Shown in pieces: positions 10,852 through 22,730 of a stretch of 64,000 nt of DNA. Each line of letters begins with the position of its first letter. The first letter of the stretch is position 1. Under the pieces are notes generated by a model, which was not told the origin of the DNA, ran no database searches, and saw only the letters and a list, made by a program, of their open reading frames with translations. The stretch comes from Gigaspora margarita (taxonomy: Eukaryota; Glomeromycota; Glomeromycetes; Diversisporales; Gigasporaceae): assembly GCA_009809945.1 (NCBI GenBank), contig WTPW01000592.1:151131-215130 (forward strand), in the 5' to 3' direction. Both the position numbers and the translations under genes were made by a program.

Positions 10852-11466
10852 GGAGGGTCTCCAAATTTCCGGGTCGGATGCGTTGGACCTAGGCCGGCAT
10901 TTAGACCTAGTGGTTAGCGGATTTTATAGCAAAATCTTAGCTAGGCATTTTTTACTTAACGAATAGGTATGAATTTCATTAGTATCATGGGCAAAATCGA
11001 TCGGTTCCGATTCAGCCGACCAGTATTCCGCTGCACTCCGACATATGGGCGATGGACTAGGAAAACCCGCCTTCGACACTTTTTTATCAATTTCGAGATT
11101 TTTGATTCAAAACAAAGTGCCAGTTTCTGTTTATATGTATTTCACTTTTCGCCTACATTGATATAATAATTTATCGAAATAGTTTAACTTGAAGGTAGAC
11201 CAATCTTTAAACGTATGTGTTCTAAAAATAGATCAGCAGCAAAAGATTGACGGCACAATTAAATTAGATTGGTCAATCAATGTTTTATAATCACATGATG
11301 TTGTTTATTCAGTAATTGTTATCTAAAAATAAACACAAAGTTCAGGGGTAAAAATTTAGGTCACAAACAATAATCGTCATTTTCTCAAAATGGAAACCCC
11401 ACTTCGAAGACGGGTTTTCCATCGCCCATATTCCAACCTGGAATTTTGGGACCCCCCGTATGAGTA
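10852..11466. repeat. Dispersed repeat, copy B, interrupted by a MITE
   Basis: The sequence 'ccaaatttccgggtcggatg' to 'cactccgaca' (10852-11045) matches copy A at 8957. It resumes after the insertion with 'ttccaacctggaattttggg' and 'ccgtatgagt'. The two copies differ at many positions, so they are old. Confidence 0.65.
11044..11430. mobile_element. TA-type MITE inserted in dispersed repeat B
   Basis: The element (11046-11428) begins 'tgggcgatgg' and ends 'ccatcgccca', with longer imperfect arms including 'ggaaaacccgccttcga' and 'ttcgaagacgggttttcc'. TA flanks it on both sides. Comparison with copy A shows the host sequence continuing across the insertion, which supports the boundaries. Confidence 0.8.
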
Positions 11467-11519
11467 GTTACATCTTTCAATAAATTTGAAATTTGCCCGA
11501 TAACCAGTGTCCGAGTTGT

Positions 11520-12550
11520 CTGATGTTACGATCTGGAGAGAGCTTCTGTTAATTGGGTTGGTTTAGCTTCGTTCGTGAACAAGGTTGGCGTAATTTCGAA
11601 AGGTATTTAATTCGGGCCACGTGATTATGGAGTTAATTTATTATCGTTGGGTTAACTATCCAATAGTTATCAACTATGCTATTGTGTTTTTATTTCTTTT
11701 GGTGAATGTCGGGGTAGTTACTATAATCATTTCATAAATTTGATTATTTTGAATTGCTTGGGAATAGAGTGATGGTATTAACTGTAATAGCTGTTGAATT
11801 TGTTGTTAAAACCCATTTTTTGATTGCTCAGACCATTGCTCTCAGTATTATCATTGAGGCTAAGTTTTTCTTTTTCTTTTTTTTTGATTAATTGATTCAA
11901 GAATCAATCAAATATCATCTTCTGAATAGTATTCAATTCCACATAATTCAGGGAGGAAAGCTTGGGTTAATTGGGCCAGTTTAGCTTCGATCATGAACAG
12001 GTTGGTGTAATATCAATTTTACAATAGTTCAGAAGTTATTAATTTGGGGCACATGATTATGGAGACAAGGTTAATTTATTGTCGTTGGGTAACAATTTAA
12101 TTCAGATGTAAAACAACTAATGCAATTACAGATCAAAGGTTTATCTTTATTAATATTTGTCAAATAAATTTTATATAACTGAATTACACCCGAGCATAAA
12201 TGCAACTAATTATTTATGTATCTGTGAGCGATAATTGACCTCTCTTACAATCTGGATCCCATCATTATTTTTCCTTGGGTCTTAATCACTCAATTAGAGC
12301 TTTCATCACTCGATTGGAGTCGATTGGGATTTAATCACTTGATTGGAGCTTTATTCAATCAATTGGAGCTATAATCTCCCAATTGTGCCACGATAATCCT
12401 TTTCCAAAATAAAAACAGTATATAGAAAAAATAGCGAAACTATTAATACTAACTATAAAATATATGTATATAAAAAAGAATATAACTAATATAATACTAA
12501 CTAAAAAGAAAAAAAAGAAACTTAGCATAACACCAATCAAGCAATGGACT
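11520..12550. repeat. Long dispersed repeat, LTR-like, copy 1
   Basis: It starts 'tgttacgatctggagagagc', continues with 'ttgggttggtttagcttcg' and ends in a region with repeated 'aatcactcgattggagct'. The first part is duplicated internally from about 11957. A related copy lies at 15628-16136. The phrase order recalls a solo LTR, but neither copy shows a clean short target duplication, so the class stays open. No coding sequence was found. Confidence 0.45.
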
Positions 12551-13336
12551 TTAATCAGACATAGAATAGCTTTCTCATGATTGATTGATCAGTGAAATTG
12601 AATCCCTAAAAAATTTTTTAAAAAATTTATGTAGCTAATGAGGATTAAATTTTGCTATTAGATTAGGTTAGAAAAGCCTATTCTTATCAAAACTTCTCAA
12701 GAAAGTGTGCTAAGGCAGTTTCATAAGCAAAATGTTATTATCGATTTCTTAATTTTTTGTATCACATCTGATCACGAGATTGATTGACCAGCGATGTTTA
12801 CTGTGTTTTTAAAATGTGCCTTTAACGAATTGTTTTATTTATTCATTTATTTTTTGCTTATCATTCCAATTGTTGATATAAATACCCAAGCATTGCAAAA
12901 GTAGTATTGCAAATCTGAAAAACTTTCTAAAAAAATATTGTTTTGATAAGCATTAAATAAAAAACTTCTTAGTATAAATATATACTTTTACCATAAAATA
13001 ATGTTACAAATAATTTGAGCAAATAATTTGTCGAATAATCAATATATATAATTTTGCAAAGATTAATATATCATAATCAAAAGAGCTGATCTTAAAGAAC
13101 TGAAAGCCCTGGAAGTTTCTACCACGTCTTTTAATTGAAATTTCAAATTTCACGTCAAAGCTTTAGTTGGCGCATATTTTCAACATATAATTTTGTTACA
13201 ATTTAAAGAGGCGAAAGAATTGTAAAATGGATTTGATTGGTTATTGGCATCAGACATATCGTTAGGCATTGAAAAATTGTCTGAATGACCTATGCTATAT
13301 TATCGGTCATTGCCCAACGCCAAACTGCAACTGCAT
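12551..13336. other. Non-coding AT-rich stretch, nothing recognised
   Basis: No open frame with recognisable motifs, no convincing splice-linked exons and no inverted-repeat element were found here. Confidence 0.35.
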
Positions 13337-13597
13337 ACTAGACACAGGGACGATAATTTTCTGCGGTGACAAAATACCAATTCCATCCGTGCAAAATGAT
13401 AATTCTGCAAAAATTATGCGATATGACCAGAATTACATAGACCTGCCAGTATTATGGTTGTAAATTCTGGCCAAAATTAAATGTCAGCCAGTATTATGTT
13501 GAGCAAGGATTCTAAATCTCAGCCAAAAAACACGATTTTTAAAAGCCATTTCCGTGATTTTCTGTGAACGCAGAAAATCATCGTCCCAGACTAGACA
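13337..13597. mobile_element. hAT-type MITE
   Basis: The element (13345-13589, 245 bp) begins CAGGGACGATAATTTTCTGC and ends with the inverted match GCAGAAAATCATCGTCCCAG. The identical octamer ACTAGACA stands on both sides (13337-13344 and 13590-13597). It has no coding capacity; a short open frame crossing its left end is accidental. Confidence 0.85.
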
Positions 13598-13980
13598 TCA
13601 TATAAGACAATTTGGAAATGTCTGATGAAAACCACTGGATATATAATATACCCAAACCTGGATTCTTTCACATGTGACACTCTTGCGGCAAAATGACTAA
13701 TTTCCAATAATATATTCGAAAAGGACAAAAAAAATCAACGATATTATTCAAATAACGAATTATATTACTCAATTTATCTAGATGATAACAAATTACAGGA
13801 TGTTTTAATGAAATTGTTAAAATAAAATGTGTTCTGTACAATGAAGAAAATCTAAAAGCTGAAATCTCTATTTAATCCTCAACACATTAGAGCAATTTCT
13901 AATAAAGAAAAGAAATTCAAATGATATTATCAATCATTGCATGATCATGTCAATTCTATAATTCAAATCGTTCTCGAAGT

Positions 13981-14123
13981 TGTTATCGTTATAGTAAATG
14001 GATTGAAAAAGATGAACATAAGCATTTATTTATTATCAACAATTAGCAGAGATGGGGAACGTCGATGGAACATATAATGTTGATATGGTTATGATGAAGG
14101 AATTGGAGTTGAAAAGGATGACA
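13981..14123 (+). pseudogene. Sel1-like repeat fragment
   Basis: With one frame change this reads IEKDEHK, then AEMGNVDGTYNV, then a degraded GIGVEKDD-like segment. This is one and a half Sel1-like repeat units, closely related to those in the hAT element at 3410-3995. No start, no stop-free frame and no flanking repeats are visible, so it is a relic. Confidence 0.7.
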
Positions 14124-14640
14124 CTAGAAATTGGCAAGCACGGGATCTGCGCGTGATAGCGGATTTTTTTTAGAGCCCACGCTGGATTTTTAATATGATT
14201 CCAAAATAAAATTATCTGCGCGGCATTACAATATCATCTGGCTGGCATTAATATAACATCTAGCCTGCATTGCATATTTAGACTAATTCCTAATTAGTAA
14301 TTGGTAGTGTTCTGCAAAAGATCTGAGTCCAGTTCAGGTCCGGTTCGGTCCATTAAAGGACTGAGTTCAGATCCATGATTTATCAGAATTGTAGTGTTCC
14401 AAACCGATTAAGCAAACCACTTAGCCAGCGGCTTAGCTGCTTAGCCAGCTGATAGTTTGCATAACCGGCTAATAATGGCCAATAATGCCAATTACTAAAT
14501 TAGGGTAGCTGCGCAACGCAGTCGCGCTAAAACCAGGAACGTGATTTAAATTGTTATTTTGCTCCACTGGTTATCAGTTTATAAACGTCTCACTTGGAAC
14601 AAGACACACACCAAAACAACTTTCAGACGTAAAGTATCTT

Positions 14641-14785
14641 TACTATACGCTTCTCTTCTCTTTATTTGTTACTATACGCTTATCTTCTCTTTATTTGTTA
14701 CTATACGCTTCTCTTCTCTTTATTTGTTACTATACGCTTCTCTTCTCTTTATTTGTTACTATACACTTCTCTTCTCTTTATTCGT
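14641..14785. repeat. 29-bp minisatellite, five units
   Basis: Five units of 'tactatacgcttctcttctc' followed by 'tttatttgt' stand head to tail; the last has two changes. Because 29 is not a multiple of three, all three plus-strand frames read through it, giving long but meaningless open frames. Confidence 0.95.
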
Positions 14786-15085
14786 TACAGTCAAAAGAAT
14801 AACTTTGCTCTTTCAATTTATATTAATTCTGCGATTACATATATTGTATAACACCTATAATTCTCTAATTTTACATTTTTCATTGTAATAAAATAAACTC
14901 TTAAATTCTACTAATAAAATCGTCTTTGTTACGGTGATCGATGATCACAATACCGTTGCTCAACATTATAATACTTGTCATAATTCTGGTCGACTATATT
15001 ACTAAATAAGACGTTCGAATTTATTTTCATTCTATCTTTGCACTTTTCGCTTTGTTATACATTTCGTATTAAATCATTAACAGTC

Positions 15086-15440
15086 ACTTTATAGGAACTT
15101 AGTTCATAGACAATTAATTTACAGGCAAGATTATTCTACAGATGGCTACGGTTAATTCAAAGACAAAATCATTTTGCTGACAATATATTTAACCAACAAT
15201 TTCTTCATAAATTGCACCAGCTTTACCGTAAATTCTTGAAACAACGTCCATGCCCGCTATTTCGAGAATTTACAGTAAATTTAAACTTAATTCTAACGAC
15301 AATGACTAGAATTAATTTGTCTGTGAACTCTGATGTCATTGAAATAACTGCCAATAAAACTAACTTGTTTGTGAATAATTGATTGTAAAATAATCTTACC
15401 TGTAATTAAATTCTCTGCGAACTAAGTTGTCTGTGAAGTA
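15086..15440. mobile_element. Inverted-repeat element containing a tiny CCGTA MITE
   Basis: The left arm 'gaacttagttcatagacaatt' is mirrored by 'gcgaactaagttgtctgtga' on the right, and the 'ttacaggcaagattatt' phrase is mirrored by 'aataatcttacctgtaa'. A 50-bp insertion, ccgtaaattcttg to gagaatttacag, flanked by TA, lies at 15226-15275. Both are non-coding. Confidence 0.5.
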
Positions 15441-15627
15441 ATTTTTGGTGAGTTGATGCTACTGAATAGAATATTAAATAAAAAGTCAATAAAATCGAAA
15501 TAGATCACAATAAATACAATTTGAATCTTAAGGCAGTCTAATAGCGATAGAGAATATTTTACCCGATTTTGTTCCACCGTATGATACATATAATGTGTTC
15601 TCAGAATAACACAAATACCAAATCTGG

Positions 15628-16136
15628 TGTTACGATCGGTTGAGAGAGCTTGATGGCATTGGGCTGGTTTAGTTCGATCGTGAACAAATTGTGATTAAGG
15701 TTAAATGGTTTAAAACGATAACTAACACACATAATTATGGGTATAAGGGTCCTCTTTATTAATATGAATCAATATATTGGATTATTACAGAAAACTATCT
15801 ACAACCCTACTTGTTCTTCCTCCATAAGCTAAAACCAAACACTTATATATTTTTAATTCGTATAGGAGCTTTAATTACTCGTTTGGAGATTCAAATCTCC
15901 AAAAGGGTGATCAAATCTCCAAACGAGTAATTGATCACCCGTCTGGAGATTTGATTACTAGTTTGGAGATTTGAGAATCCGTTTGGGCTTTGATCACCCG
16001 TTTGGAGATTCAATCAGCCGACTTTGCCACAAAATATGTCAAAATAAGAAATAAATAACAATAAAATAACAATACTAACTAAAAATAGAAAAAGTTGAGC
16101 ATAAAAACACCACATGAACAGTAGAAGTACGTTACA
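15628..16136. repeat. Long dispersed repeat, LTR-like, copy 2
   Basis: It starts 'tgttacgatcggttgagag', contains 'ttgggctggtttagttcg', then a cluster of 'gtttggagattcaaatctcc' phrases in both orientations, and ends 'gtacgttaca'. It is related to the copy at 11520-12550. The outermost bases (ctggtgttacg / cgttacaccag) form an inverted repeat, which argues against a simple solo LTR. Confidence 0.45.
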
Positions 16137-16320
16137 CCAGCACAGCACATTGACATAGATTTTTAATGTCCAATCAAATGCAAGATTTTGCGAATGTCAT
16201 TCTAGATGGCAGGTAACCATACACTCCATTAATTTGCATAACTACGTTCCTGGTACACTCTGTTAATTTGCATAACTACGTTCCTGGTATTATATTGTGT
16301 AACTAACATTTGAATAAATA

Positions 16321-16963
16321 TACCGTACTGCACAAAAAAATCACTGATCAAAAACTTACAAAGTACCCACGGGTATCTCATTCAACAACGGATATTTTGT
16401 GCAGTAGGATCTTTTGACAGGGGGGTATTTTGTGTGGGGTATTTTGTGTAGTGCATAACTAAAAAATGTAATAAATATTGCACACACAAACGATTTTTAA
16501 ATTTTTTTGGTTTTTATAATAATTAAATATATAGGCTAAAGTTGTTCTCAAGCACCTCCGTCTATGGCTAATAAAAATGATCAGATTGGTCGAAAAATGG
16601 ATTGTATTTAATTATTTTGATCAAAAAAACCTGGACCTAGTAACCATCTTTTTTTTTATAGAGTTACTTCACATTTTGCACTATGAATTTCTGGCATAAT
16701 CATTATAAAGATCATTTCAATTAAATTCGATTAATCAAAATGATTGAGCAACATCTTGATCACTAGCAAATCTCATTGAGGGAGCTGCTTGATGCTACAA
16801 TAGTAATAACTATAATATACCTGGGCCTTTTACAAAATCCTATATCAAATAATTGCAAAATACCTGGGTATTATACTTGGTGAAAAAAAATATGCCATGT
16901 AAAATACCAGATCTCTTGCATGGGGTACTCAGAATGGGGTCTTTTGCTCAGTGCAGTATGGTA
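16321..16963. mobile_element. TA-type MITE with CCGTACTGCAC ends
   Basis: The start ccgtactgcac is matched in reverse by gtgcagtatgg at the end, with TA on both sides; the element proper is 16323-16961. Near both ends are phrases such as 'tattttgtgtggggtatttt' and 'tacctgggtatt' resembling the interior of the other CCGTA elements. It lies inside the 3.2-kb hAT element. Confidence 0.6.
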
Positions 16964-17624
16964 GGTTTTCTTAATTATACAATATTTTGGGATGTTCTCA
17001 ACTTATCTTATTTAGAAACATGTATTAATTTCCAGGTTTATTTGCAATAGATCGATCAATGGATTGATTTCTAGCTTAGTTTGGAACATAACAAAAGGAC
17101 AAATCATAATTATTTAAATTAATTATTGATTTATATAAGTATAGAAGAAGTATATATATGTATGCCAAGAAGATGCTAATAAATATAATTGATGATATAG
17201 CTTATAATTAGTGTTCAAATTAGCTGATTAGCCAACTGATAGTTTTATTAGTCAGCAAACTATTAATCTATCTATATTGGGTGCCTTTATGTTAAGGAAA
17301 TACCAGGCTGAAGTGCTCTTTCAATCTTATAATTTTTGTCTAGATCCAGTAAATTACAATTGTATTATACAGCAAACATAAAAATGCAAAAAAAAAACAA
17401 AAAGTATACTATAACAACTAACTTCGATTCCTAATTAAAACTTTTCAGTATAAATTTTGGTTGTAGAAACCAACATTTTATGTTAAGCATATGGAAAATT
17501 TTAACATACTACATACTCATGTTTGGATCTGCACTATGCTATTAGCGAAGCCACTAAGCTATTAAAAATTTAACAGTTTAGCCTAGCCGTAAAAATTTAA
17601 TTGGCTTGAAACACTACAGAATTG

Positions 17625-18492
17625 ATATGAATTCAGACCTATATAAAAGTCGGCTTGGGTAATACCTAGTCCAGTATATTAGAATAATACTGAATGCTAA
17701 TTGGCTAATTTTTAAACCAAACTTAAAATAATCAGAATGAACAAAGAATGCCATCAATAAAGACATTTTATATACGATTCAACAATAACAATAAAAAAAT
17801 AAAACCATTACTTAGTAAAAGCCTGCACTTAAATCTGCAGTTTAAAACTTATATATGCTTATTTTTTTAAAAGCATGAGAAATTGCCAAAGAAAAGCTTA
17901 AGTAAAAGCTTGAACATGGAAAAAGCTTTGATAAAAAAAGCTTACATTTTAAAAAAAAAAATTAAATAAATATTTGCATTTAGAGTTTTTTTTTTTTTTA
18001 TCATATAATTTTTCTTTTTTGATGGACTAAAAATCTTATGCTTCAAACCTTTTAATATTAACTAATATTCTCAAGATGAATTTAAAAAAAATGGATCATC
18101 ATCTTTGTACTATTGTAGTTTTTATTCAGATAATTCACACCTAGATAAACCTTATCTGTACCAAGATGAATTGTACCAAACTTATTCATTTCAAAATGAA
18201 TTACATTTTGACAAATCTTATCAAGATAAACCATATCAAAATAAATTTTGCTCAAATAAGTATCATCTCAAGTAAAACCTTCAACTTGTAATAAAGTGTT
18301 TACAAATGAAGTATCTAAAATTAAGTGTTTACAAATAAATTATCTACAAATAAAACATCTACAAATAAAGCATCTACAAATAAAGTAACTACAAATGAAG
18401 AGTAATATATACAAAAAGTTACTTTTAAAAATATATACCAGTATAAATTTTTATTTACTAGCTTTTTATTTTATAGATCCATAGTATAGAAG
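17625..18492. other. Non-coding; short-period repeat near its end
   Basis: From about 18296 to 18400 the phrase 'catctacaaataaag' recurs about seven times with a 15-bp period. It is preceded by looser repeats of 'aagataaacc' and 'caaaatgaatt'. No gene is seen before the hAT transposase relic that follows. Confidence 0.5.
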
Positions 18493-19039
18493 TATTTTAA
18501 AAAGGCAACAGACAGTACTATATGTGATATTTGTAACAATTTGCTAAATAGAACAACATCAAACCTTTTAAAACATTTCAAAAAACATAAAGACAAAGTG
18601 CCTAAACTGAATAAATCAAATATAAAAAGTAGTGCTAATGTTTTGAAAATGTTAAAAGCTTACCAATGTGAACCTTTTAGCCAACAAAAATTTATTGACA
18701 TGGTAAAATGATAAACTGTATATATAATTGTTATTTTAAATTATTAAAGATAATAAACTTATTTCTATATTTACTTACTTAAAACCCAAAAGCAGATATA
18801 AAATATTATTTAACTATTGTTATACTATTTTTCTTCCAGCTAGCCTCTGATCCTTCTGATCCAGTCATGTGTAACATAGTACAAACAGAGGTCATGTGAC
18901 TTAGCTTCTTGTATTTTGACCAATGATTAGATTACACAAATTCAGATCACATGATCTATATAACAATAGTAGCCAATCAATATTTGAACCTAAAGTAGAT
19001 TTAAATTAAACTACAAACTAAGCTACCCTATGATCAGCA

Positions 19040-19370
19040 ATAGTCACTACATAGTAAAGTTCAAATTATACTAAATATATCAATTATTACTGCTTATTTG
19101 AAAGATCAAAATACATATATAGTAAAATTTTTAACAAGATTGAAAACAATTTTATTATTTGACTTTTAACTTAATATTTTACAAAAAAATTTAAATTTTT
19201 TAAAAAATATATTTGACAAACATAAAAATTGAAAGCTAAATATTAAAAAGTTCTCTGGTTTGCATAAAAATTTGGTAGAATATACATTTTGATTTGAACA
19301 TATTTACTAAGTGCTTTTAATCAATTTATATAGTAAAGTTGAACTTTACTATTACTAAAAAACCTTTTCT
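19040..19370. mobile_element. Palindromic MITE family 'tactacatagtaaagt', copy 1
   Basis: The ends read 'cactacatagtaaagttcaa' and, inverted, 'ttgaactttactattact'. The interior is arranged as mirrored halves with 'caaaatacatatatagtaaa' and 'tatacattttgatttg'. It is diverged from copies at 19555-19910 and 47120-47482. Confidence 0.55.
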
Positions 19371-19555
19371 ATTAAACTAGAAATTGGTTTATTTTAAACC
19401 AAGTTCTGGTTCAAACAATTCTAAAGTTGTTCAATTTGAACAATTTCAGGTTTATTAGAACCAGAATTTGGTTCAAATTGAGCTATTTTGGTTCATTTTA
19501 ATCAGAACTTGGTTCGAAATAAACCAATTTCTGGTTCAATAGAAAGAGGTTTTTT
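19365..19555. repeat. Inverted repeat spacer with 'ggttcaaat' motifs
   Basis: The left arm 'aaccttttctattaaactag' pairs with 'ctggttcaatagaaagaggtt' on the right, with repeated 'ctggttca' and 'tttgaacca' between. It joins the two palindromic MITE copies and may be a separate foldback insertion. Confidence 0.5.
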
Positions 19556-19910
19556 TTGTAATAGCAAGTAGTTACTACATACTAAAGTCCAAATTTTACT
19601 ATAATGTTGATTATAAGTGCTTAAATAAATTTGTTCAGGAGACCAAAATGCATATGTTACCAAATTTTTATATATATTGAAGAATTTTTATTATTTAGCT
19701 TTCAATTTTTATATTTATCAAATATATTTTTTCAAAAATTTTAATTTTTTTATCAAATGTAAAAGTTAAAAGTCAAAATAATAAAATGTTATTCAATCTT
19801 GCTAAAAATTTTATTATATGTGTATTTTGATCTCCTGAAGAAGTTTACTTAAGTGATAATAATCTATTTACATAGTAGAATTTGAACTTTACTATGTAGT
19901 GACTATTGTC
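19555..19910. mobile_element. Palindromic MITE family 'tactacatagtaaagt', copy 2
   Basis: Ends read 'gttactacatactaaagtcc' and, inverted, 'gaactttactatgtagtgac'. The halves mirror each other around a centre near 19735. It is the same family as the copies at 19040 and 47120. Confidence 0.65.
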
Positions 19911-20429
19911 AATCATGGGTAGCTTATTTTGTAGTTTATTATAAACCTACTTCAGGTTCAAATATTGATTGGCTACTATTGCTACACAGATTATATAACT
20001 GAATTTTGTATAATCTAAAATTGGTCAAAATTATAATGTCCAGAATTATAAGATACAAAATTATACATATAATTAACCATTTTTTTGCATCACATATGCT
20101 TCATATAATTGAACAAAAAAAGCATAATTATATATAAATAAATTGTGATTAAATATGTATGCCAGAAACTGCCTGGCTAAAATGTAAAAATTACTAAACA
20201 AAATTGGTCTCAATCGCATTGCATTACATAATTTATCCTATTGTATTGCATAATTCTGAATATCCTATTCTGAACACCTATTCAAAATGCAAAAAGCTCA
20301 AAATTATATGATCTCTGTTTGTACTATATTACATGTGAGGTAAGTCAGTAGAAAAGGGACAAATTTATTAAATAAATTTGTTTTTTTCTACTGGCTCACC
20401 CCATATGACTGGGTCAGAAAGATCAAGAC

Positions 20430-21139
20430 CAAAGATAGTAAATGATTTTAAATGACCCAAATGACTCAAATAACAAATGACCAGTCATTGGTTATTTCAT
20501 AACCCAAATAATGTAAGTAAGTCATTTAACTCTGATTAATTAATTATTTAATATTTTTAGCTACTCAAATTGATTATTGTTTTCTATAAAATAAAATATT
20601 GCTAAATACTATACAATAAAAATTATTACATATTATAAATAACTGAATCATTTAATAAATAATTGGTATTTGTATTTTGGCTAAATGACTAGATCATTTT
20701 CAGACTGATTGTAAAGTAATATTCCATTTGAATCATAAGATCAGGTATGAATAAAGTGATTAAAAAAAACACTAAAAAAAAATTAATGTATTTACTTTTT
20801 TTAAAAAAATAAAAAAAAGTTTATGAATAATAATTTACCAATTACGAAATTATATATCATTTCAAATTTGCAACAAATAAATTAATAATTGACATGAATT
20901 GAAAAATAATGCAAACATATATATTATTTAAAACATTGATCAGTAGGATATCAACTTTATACAAAATGATCTAATAACCAAATGACTTGATTATTTGGAA
21001 ATGACTATAGTCTTTTAGTCACAAGTTATTTTCAAATACTGTAACCCAAAATTTGAATGATTTCAAATGAACAGTTATTTTGAGATTATTTGAGATTATT
21101 TGAAAAATTGGCAAATGACCAGATCATTTACTATTCCTG
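20430..21139. mobile_element. TIR element with 'atagtaaatgat' ends
   Basis: The left end 'caaagatagtaaatgat' is mirrored at the right by 'atcatttactattcctg'. Phrases such as 'caaatgaccagtcatt' near the left and 'gcaaatgaccagatcattt' near the right extend the inverted relation. The flanking octamers are only partly alike (atcaagac and ttagagcc), so the target duplication is weak evidence. Confidence 0.5.
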
Positions 21140-21674
21140 TTAGAGCCTAATTAGGAGTAGCATTAGCAAAAATAGTAAGTGGCAATAGCAATTCTCTATA
21201 TTTAATATATTGTAAAATAAATATAAATAAGAGTATTTTAGTATCTTCTACTAATCTTATAAAACAACACATTATAAACAATTTGAAGAAAAGCATAAAC
21301 AACTTCAAAAAAATTGTAGGAAGTTCTTAAATGTATAGTTATAACAACCAATATTTGGACAACTTCTATTAATAAAAAGTCATTTGTAGCTGTTATGATT
21401 TATTATCTAAAACAATTATAAAAATAAATATATTCTTTTTAATTTTATTTTTATAAAGAATATATATGGGTATTGCAATTGCAAATGCTATAAAAGACTG
21501 TTTACAAAAAAATAAAATACTTCAAAAATAATATTAATAACTTGCGATAATGCATTTGCTAATGTAAAGTATCTAAGTGATTTTGCCACTTTTTTATATA
21601 TAGCTAGCTTCAGATTTGATAATATATAGCAATCAATATGGTACTTTAAGGATAGGTATCTTACATGATTTGCA

Positions 21675-22677
21675 ATATCAGTCAGGGAATATGTCACACC
21701 TGTTTATATATGAGTGCTAATATATAATAAAACTTATAATAAAAACATATAAATTTACTATAAACTTTAAGCTCAAGATCCTTTTCAATCTACATATTAA
21801 CTTATTTTCGAATTTTAGGGTTAAATATATTGAGAATAGTAGAATAAAAACACTTAAGACGACTTTTTAAAATTTTGCAAAAATTACAATTATATGCAAA
21901 ATTGTATGCTGAACAACTTTATTTAGGCGACCAAAGTAGGTTACCTTGTAAGAAAAATGGGTTAGCTATATGCTAAAGCTAAAAATATTTGGTTTGTAAT
22001 ATAAACCCCTTTTTTTTGTCAAGATAACCTACTTTGGGCGCTTAAGCAAAGTTGTTCAGCATGAAATTTTACCTCACATTTGAGATTGAAACGCGTTTTT
22101 CGGCCATTTACTAGGTAAAAAATGGGGTCGAAATTAGAAAAAAAAATTTTTTCTAAAAAAATTTTTTAAAAAATTTTTTTTTTCTAACTTCGACACCATT
22201 TATTACCTAGTAAATGGCCGAAAAACGCATTTCAATCTCAAATGTGAGGTAAAATTGCATGCTGAACAACTTTGCTTAAGCGCCCAAAGTAGGTTATCTT
22301 GACAAAAAAAAGGGGTTTATATTACAAACCAAATATTTTTAGCTTTAGCATATAGCTAACCCATTTTTCTTACAAGGTAACCTACTTTGGTCGCCTAAAT
22401 AAAGTTGTTCAGCATACAATTTTGCATATAATTGTATTTTCAAAATTAGCATATCTTTTTGTTTCATGAAATTTTACTGGCAAAATCGTTAATTTTTGCA
22501 AAATTTTAAAAAGTCGTCTTAAGTGTTTTTATTCTACTATTCTCAATATATTTAACCCTAAAATTCGAAAATAAGTTAATATGTAGATTGAAAAGGATCT
22601 TGAGCTTAAAGTTTATAGTAAATTTATAAGTTTTATTATAATTTATCACACAGTGTGACATCTTCCCTGACTAATAT
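21675..22677. mobile_element. Near-perfect 1-kb palindrome inside the hAT relic
   Basis: The element proper (about 21683-22669) starts 'cagggaatatgtcacac' and ends with the inverted 'gtgtgacatcttccctg'. The two arms, each about 450 bases, are almost identical in reverse around a centre near 22165 made of A/T runs. Arm features such as 'gctgaacaactttatttagg' and 'cctactttggtcgcc' occur in mirrored order. It splits the hAT transposase relic between the DNA-x-N block and the RCAAH-like block. The CAGGG ends suggest a hAT relation, but the flanks give only a partial duplication (aatat). Confidence 0.75.
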
Positions 22678-22730
22678 AGCAAAATAACAGATATGCTGCA
22701 TATTGTAGATTATTTGTATAACTAATCTAA

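Larger units (their letters stand above)
14384..17624. mobile_element. hAT-type element, 3.2 kb, non-autonomous
   Basis: The element (14392-17616) starts TAGTGTTCC and ends with the inverted GAAACACTA. It is flanked by the identical octamer CAGAATTG (14384-14391 and 17617-17624). Both ends carry subterminal copies of 'ttagcc' and 'agctgatagttt'. The interior contains a 29-bp minisatellite, small MITEs and a copy of the LTR-like repeat, but no transposase. The TAGTGTTCC terminus is shared with elements at 23864 and 31383. Confidence 0.85.
18841..21147. mobile_element. Composite inverted-repeat element inside the hAT relic
   Basis: The left end 'tagcctctgatccttctgat' is mirrored on the right by 'gactgggtcagaaagatca', interrupted at 20430 and resuming as 'agagccta' near 21147. 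Further inward, 'gtaacatagtacaaacagag' near 18869 pairs with 'ctctgtttgtactatattac' near 20315. Inside are two copies of a 350-bp palindromic MITE (see 19040 and 19555). The exact outer ends and target duplication are uncertain. Confidence 0.5.
18493..22730 (+). pseudogene. hAT transposase relic with BED zinc finger
   Basis: Three separated parts line up with a hAT transposase. First, 18493-18708 encodes a BED finger: CDIC, then LLKHFKKHKDKVP, then FSQQKFIDM. A possible intron starts at GTAAAA (18706) and ends ttcttccag (18840). Second, 21331-21660 gives ITTNIWTTSINKKSFVAV and, after a one-base shift, GIAIANAIKDCLQ and LITCDNAFANVKYLS. These match the TTD-x-W and IT-DNAs-N motifs of the family. 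Third, 22685-22725 gives NNRYAAYCRLFV, matching RCAAHILNL. The Asp of TTD reads as Asn here. Inverted-repeat elements separate the parts, and no dimerisation region was found. It cannot produce an active enzyme. Confidence 0.7.

Noticed and set aside
13269..13463. Plus-strand frame of 64 codons with Cys pairs
   Set aside because: It runs into a hAT-type MITE at 13345, and the Cys pattern does not match a known finger.
14551..14888. Overlapping plus-strand open frames of 61-109 codons
   Set aside because: They are readings of a 29-bp minisatellite, whose period leaves all three frames open; the peptides are repeats of LLFICYYT-like strings.
15628..16136. Solo LTR with TGTTACG...CGTTACA ends
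   Set aside because: The flanks form an inverted repeat (ctgg / ccag) and not a direct 5-bp duplication, so I list it only as an LTR-like repeat.
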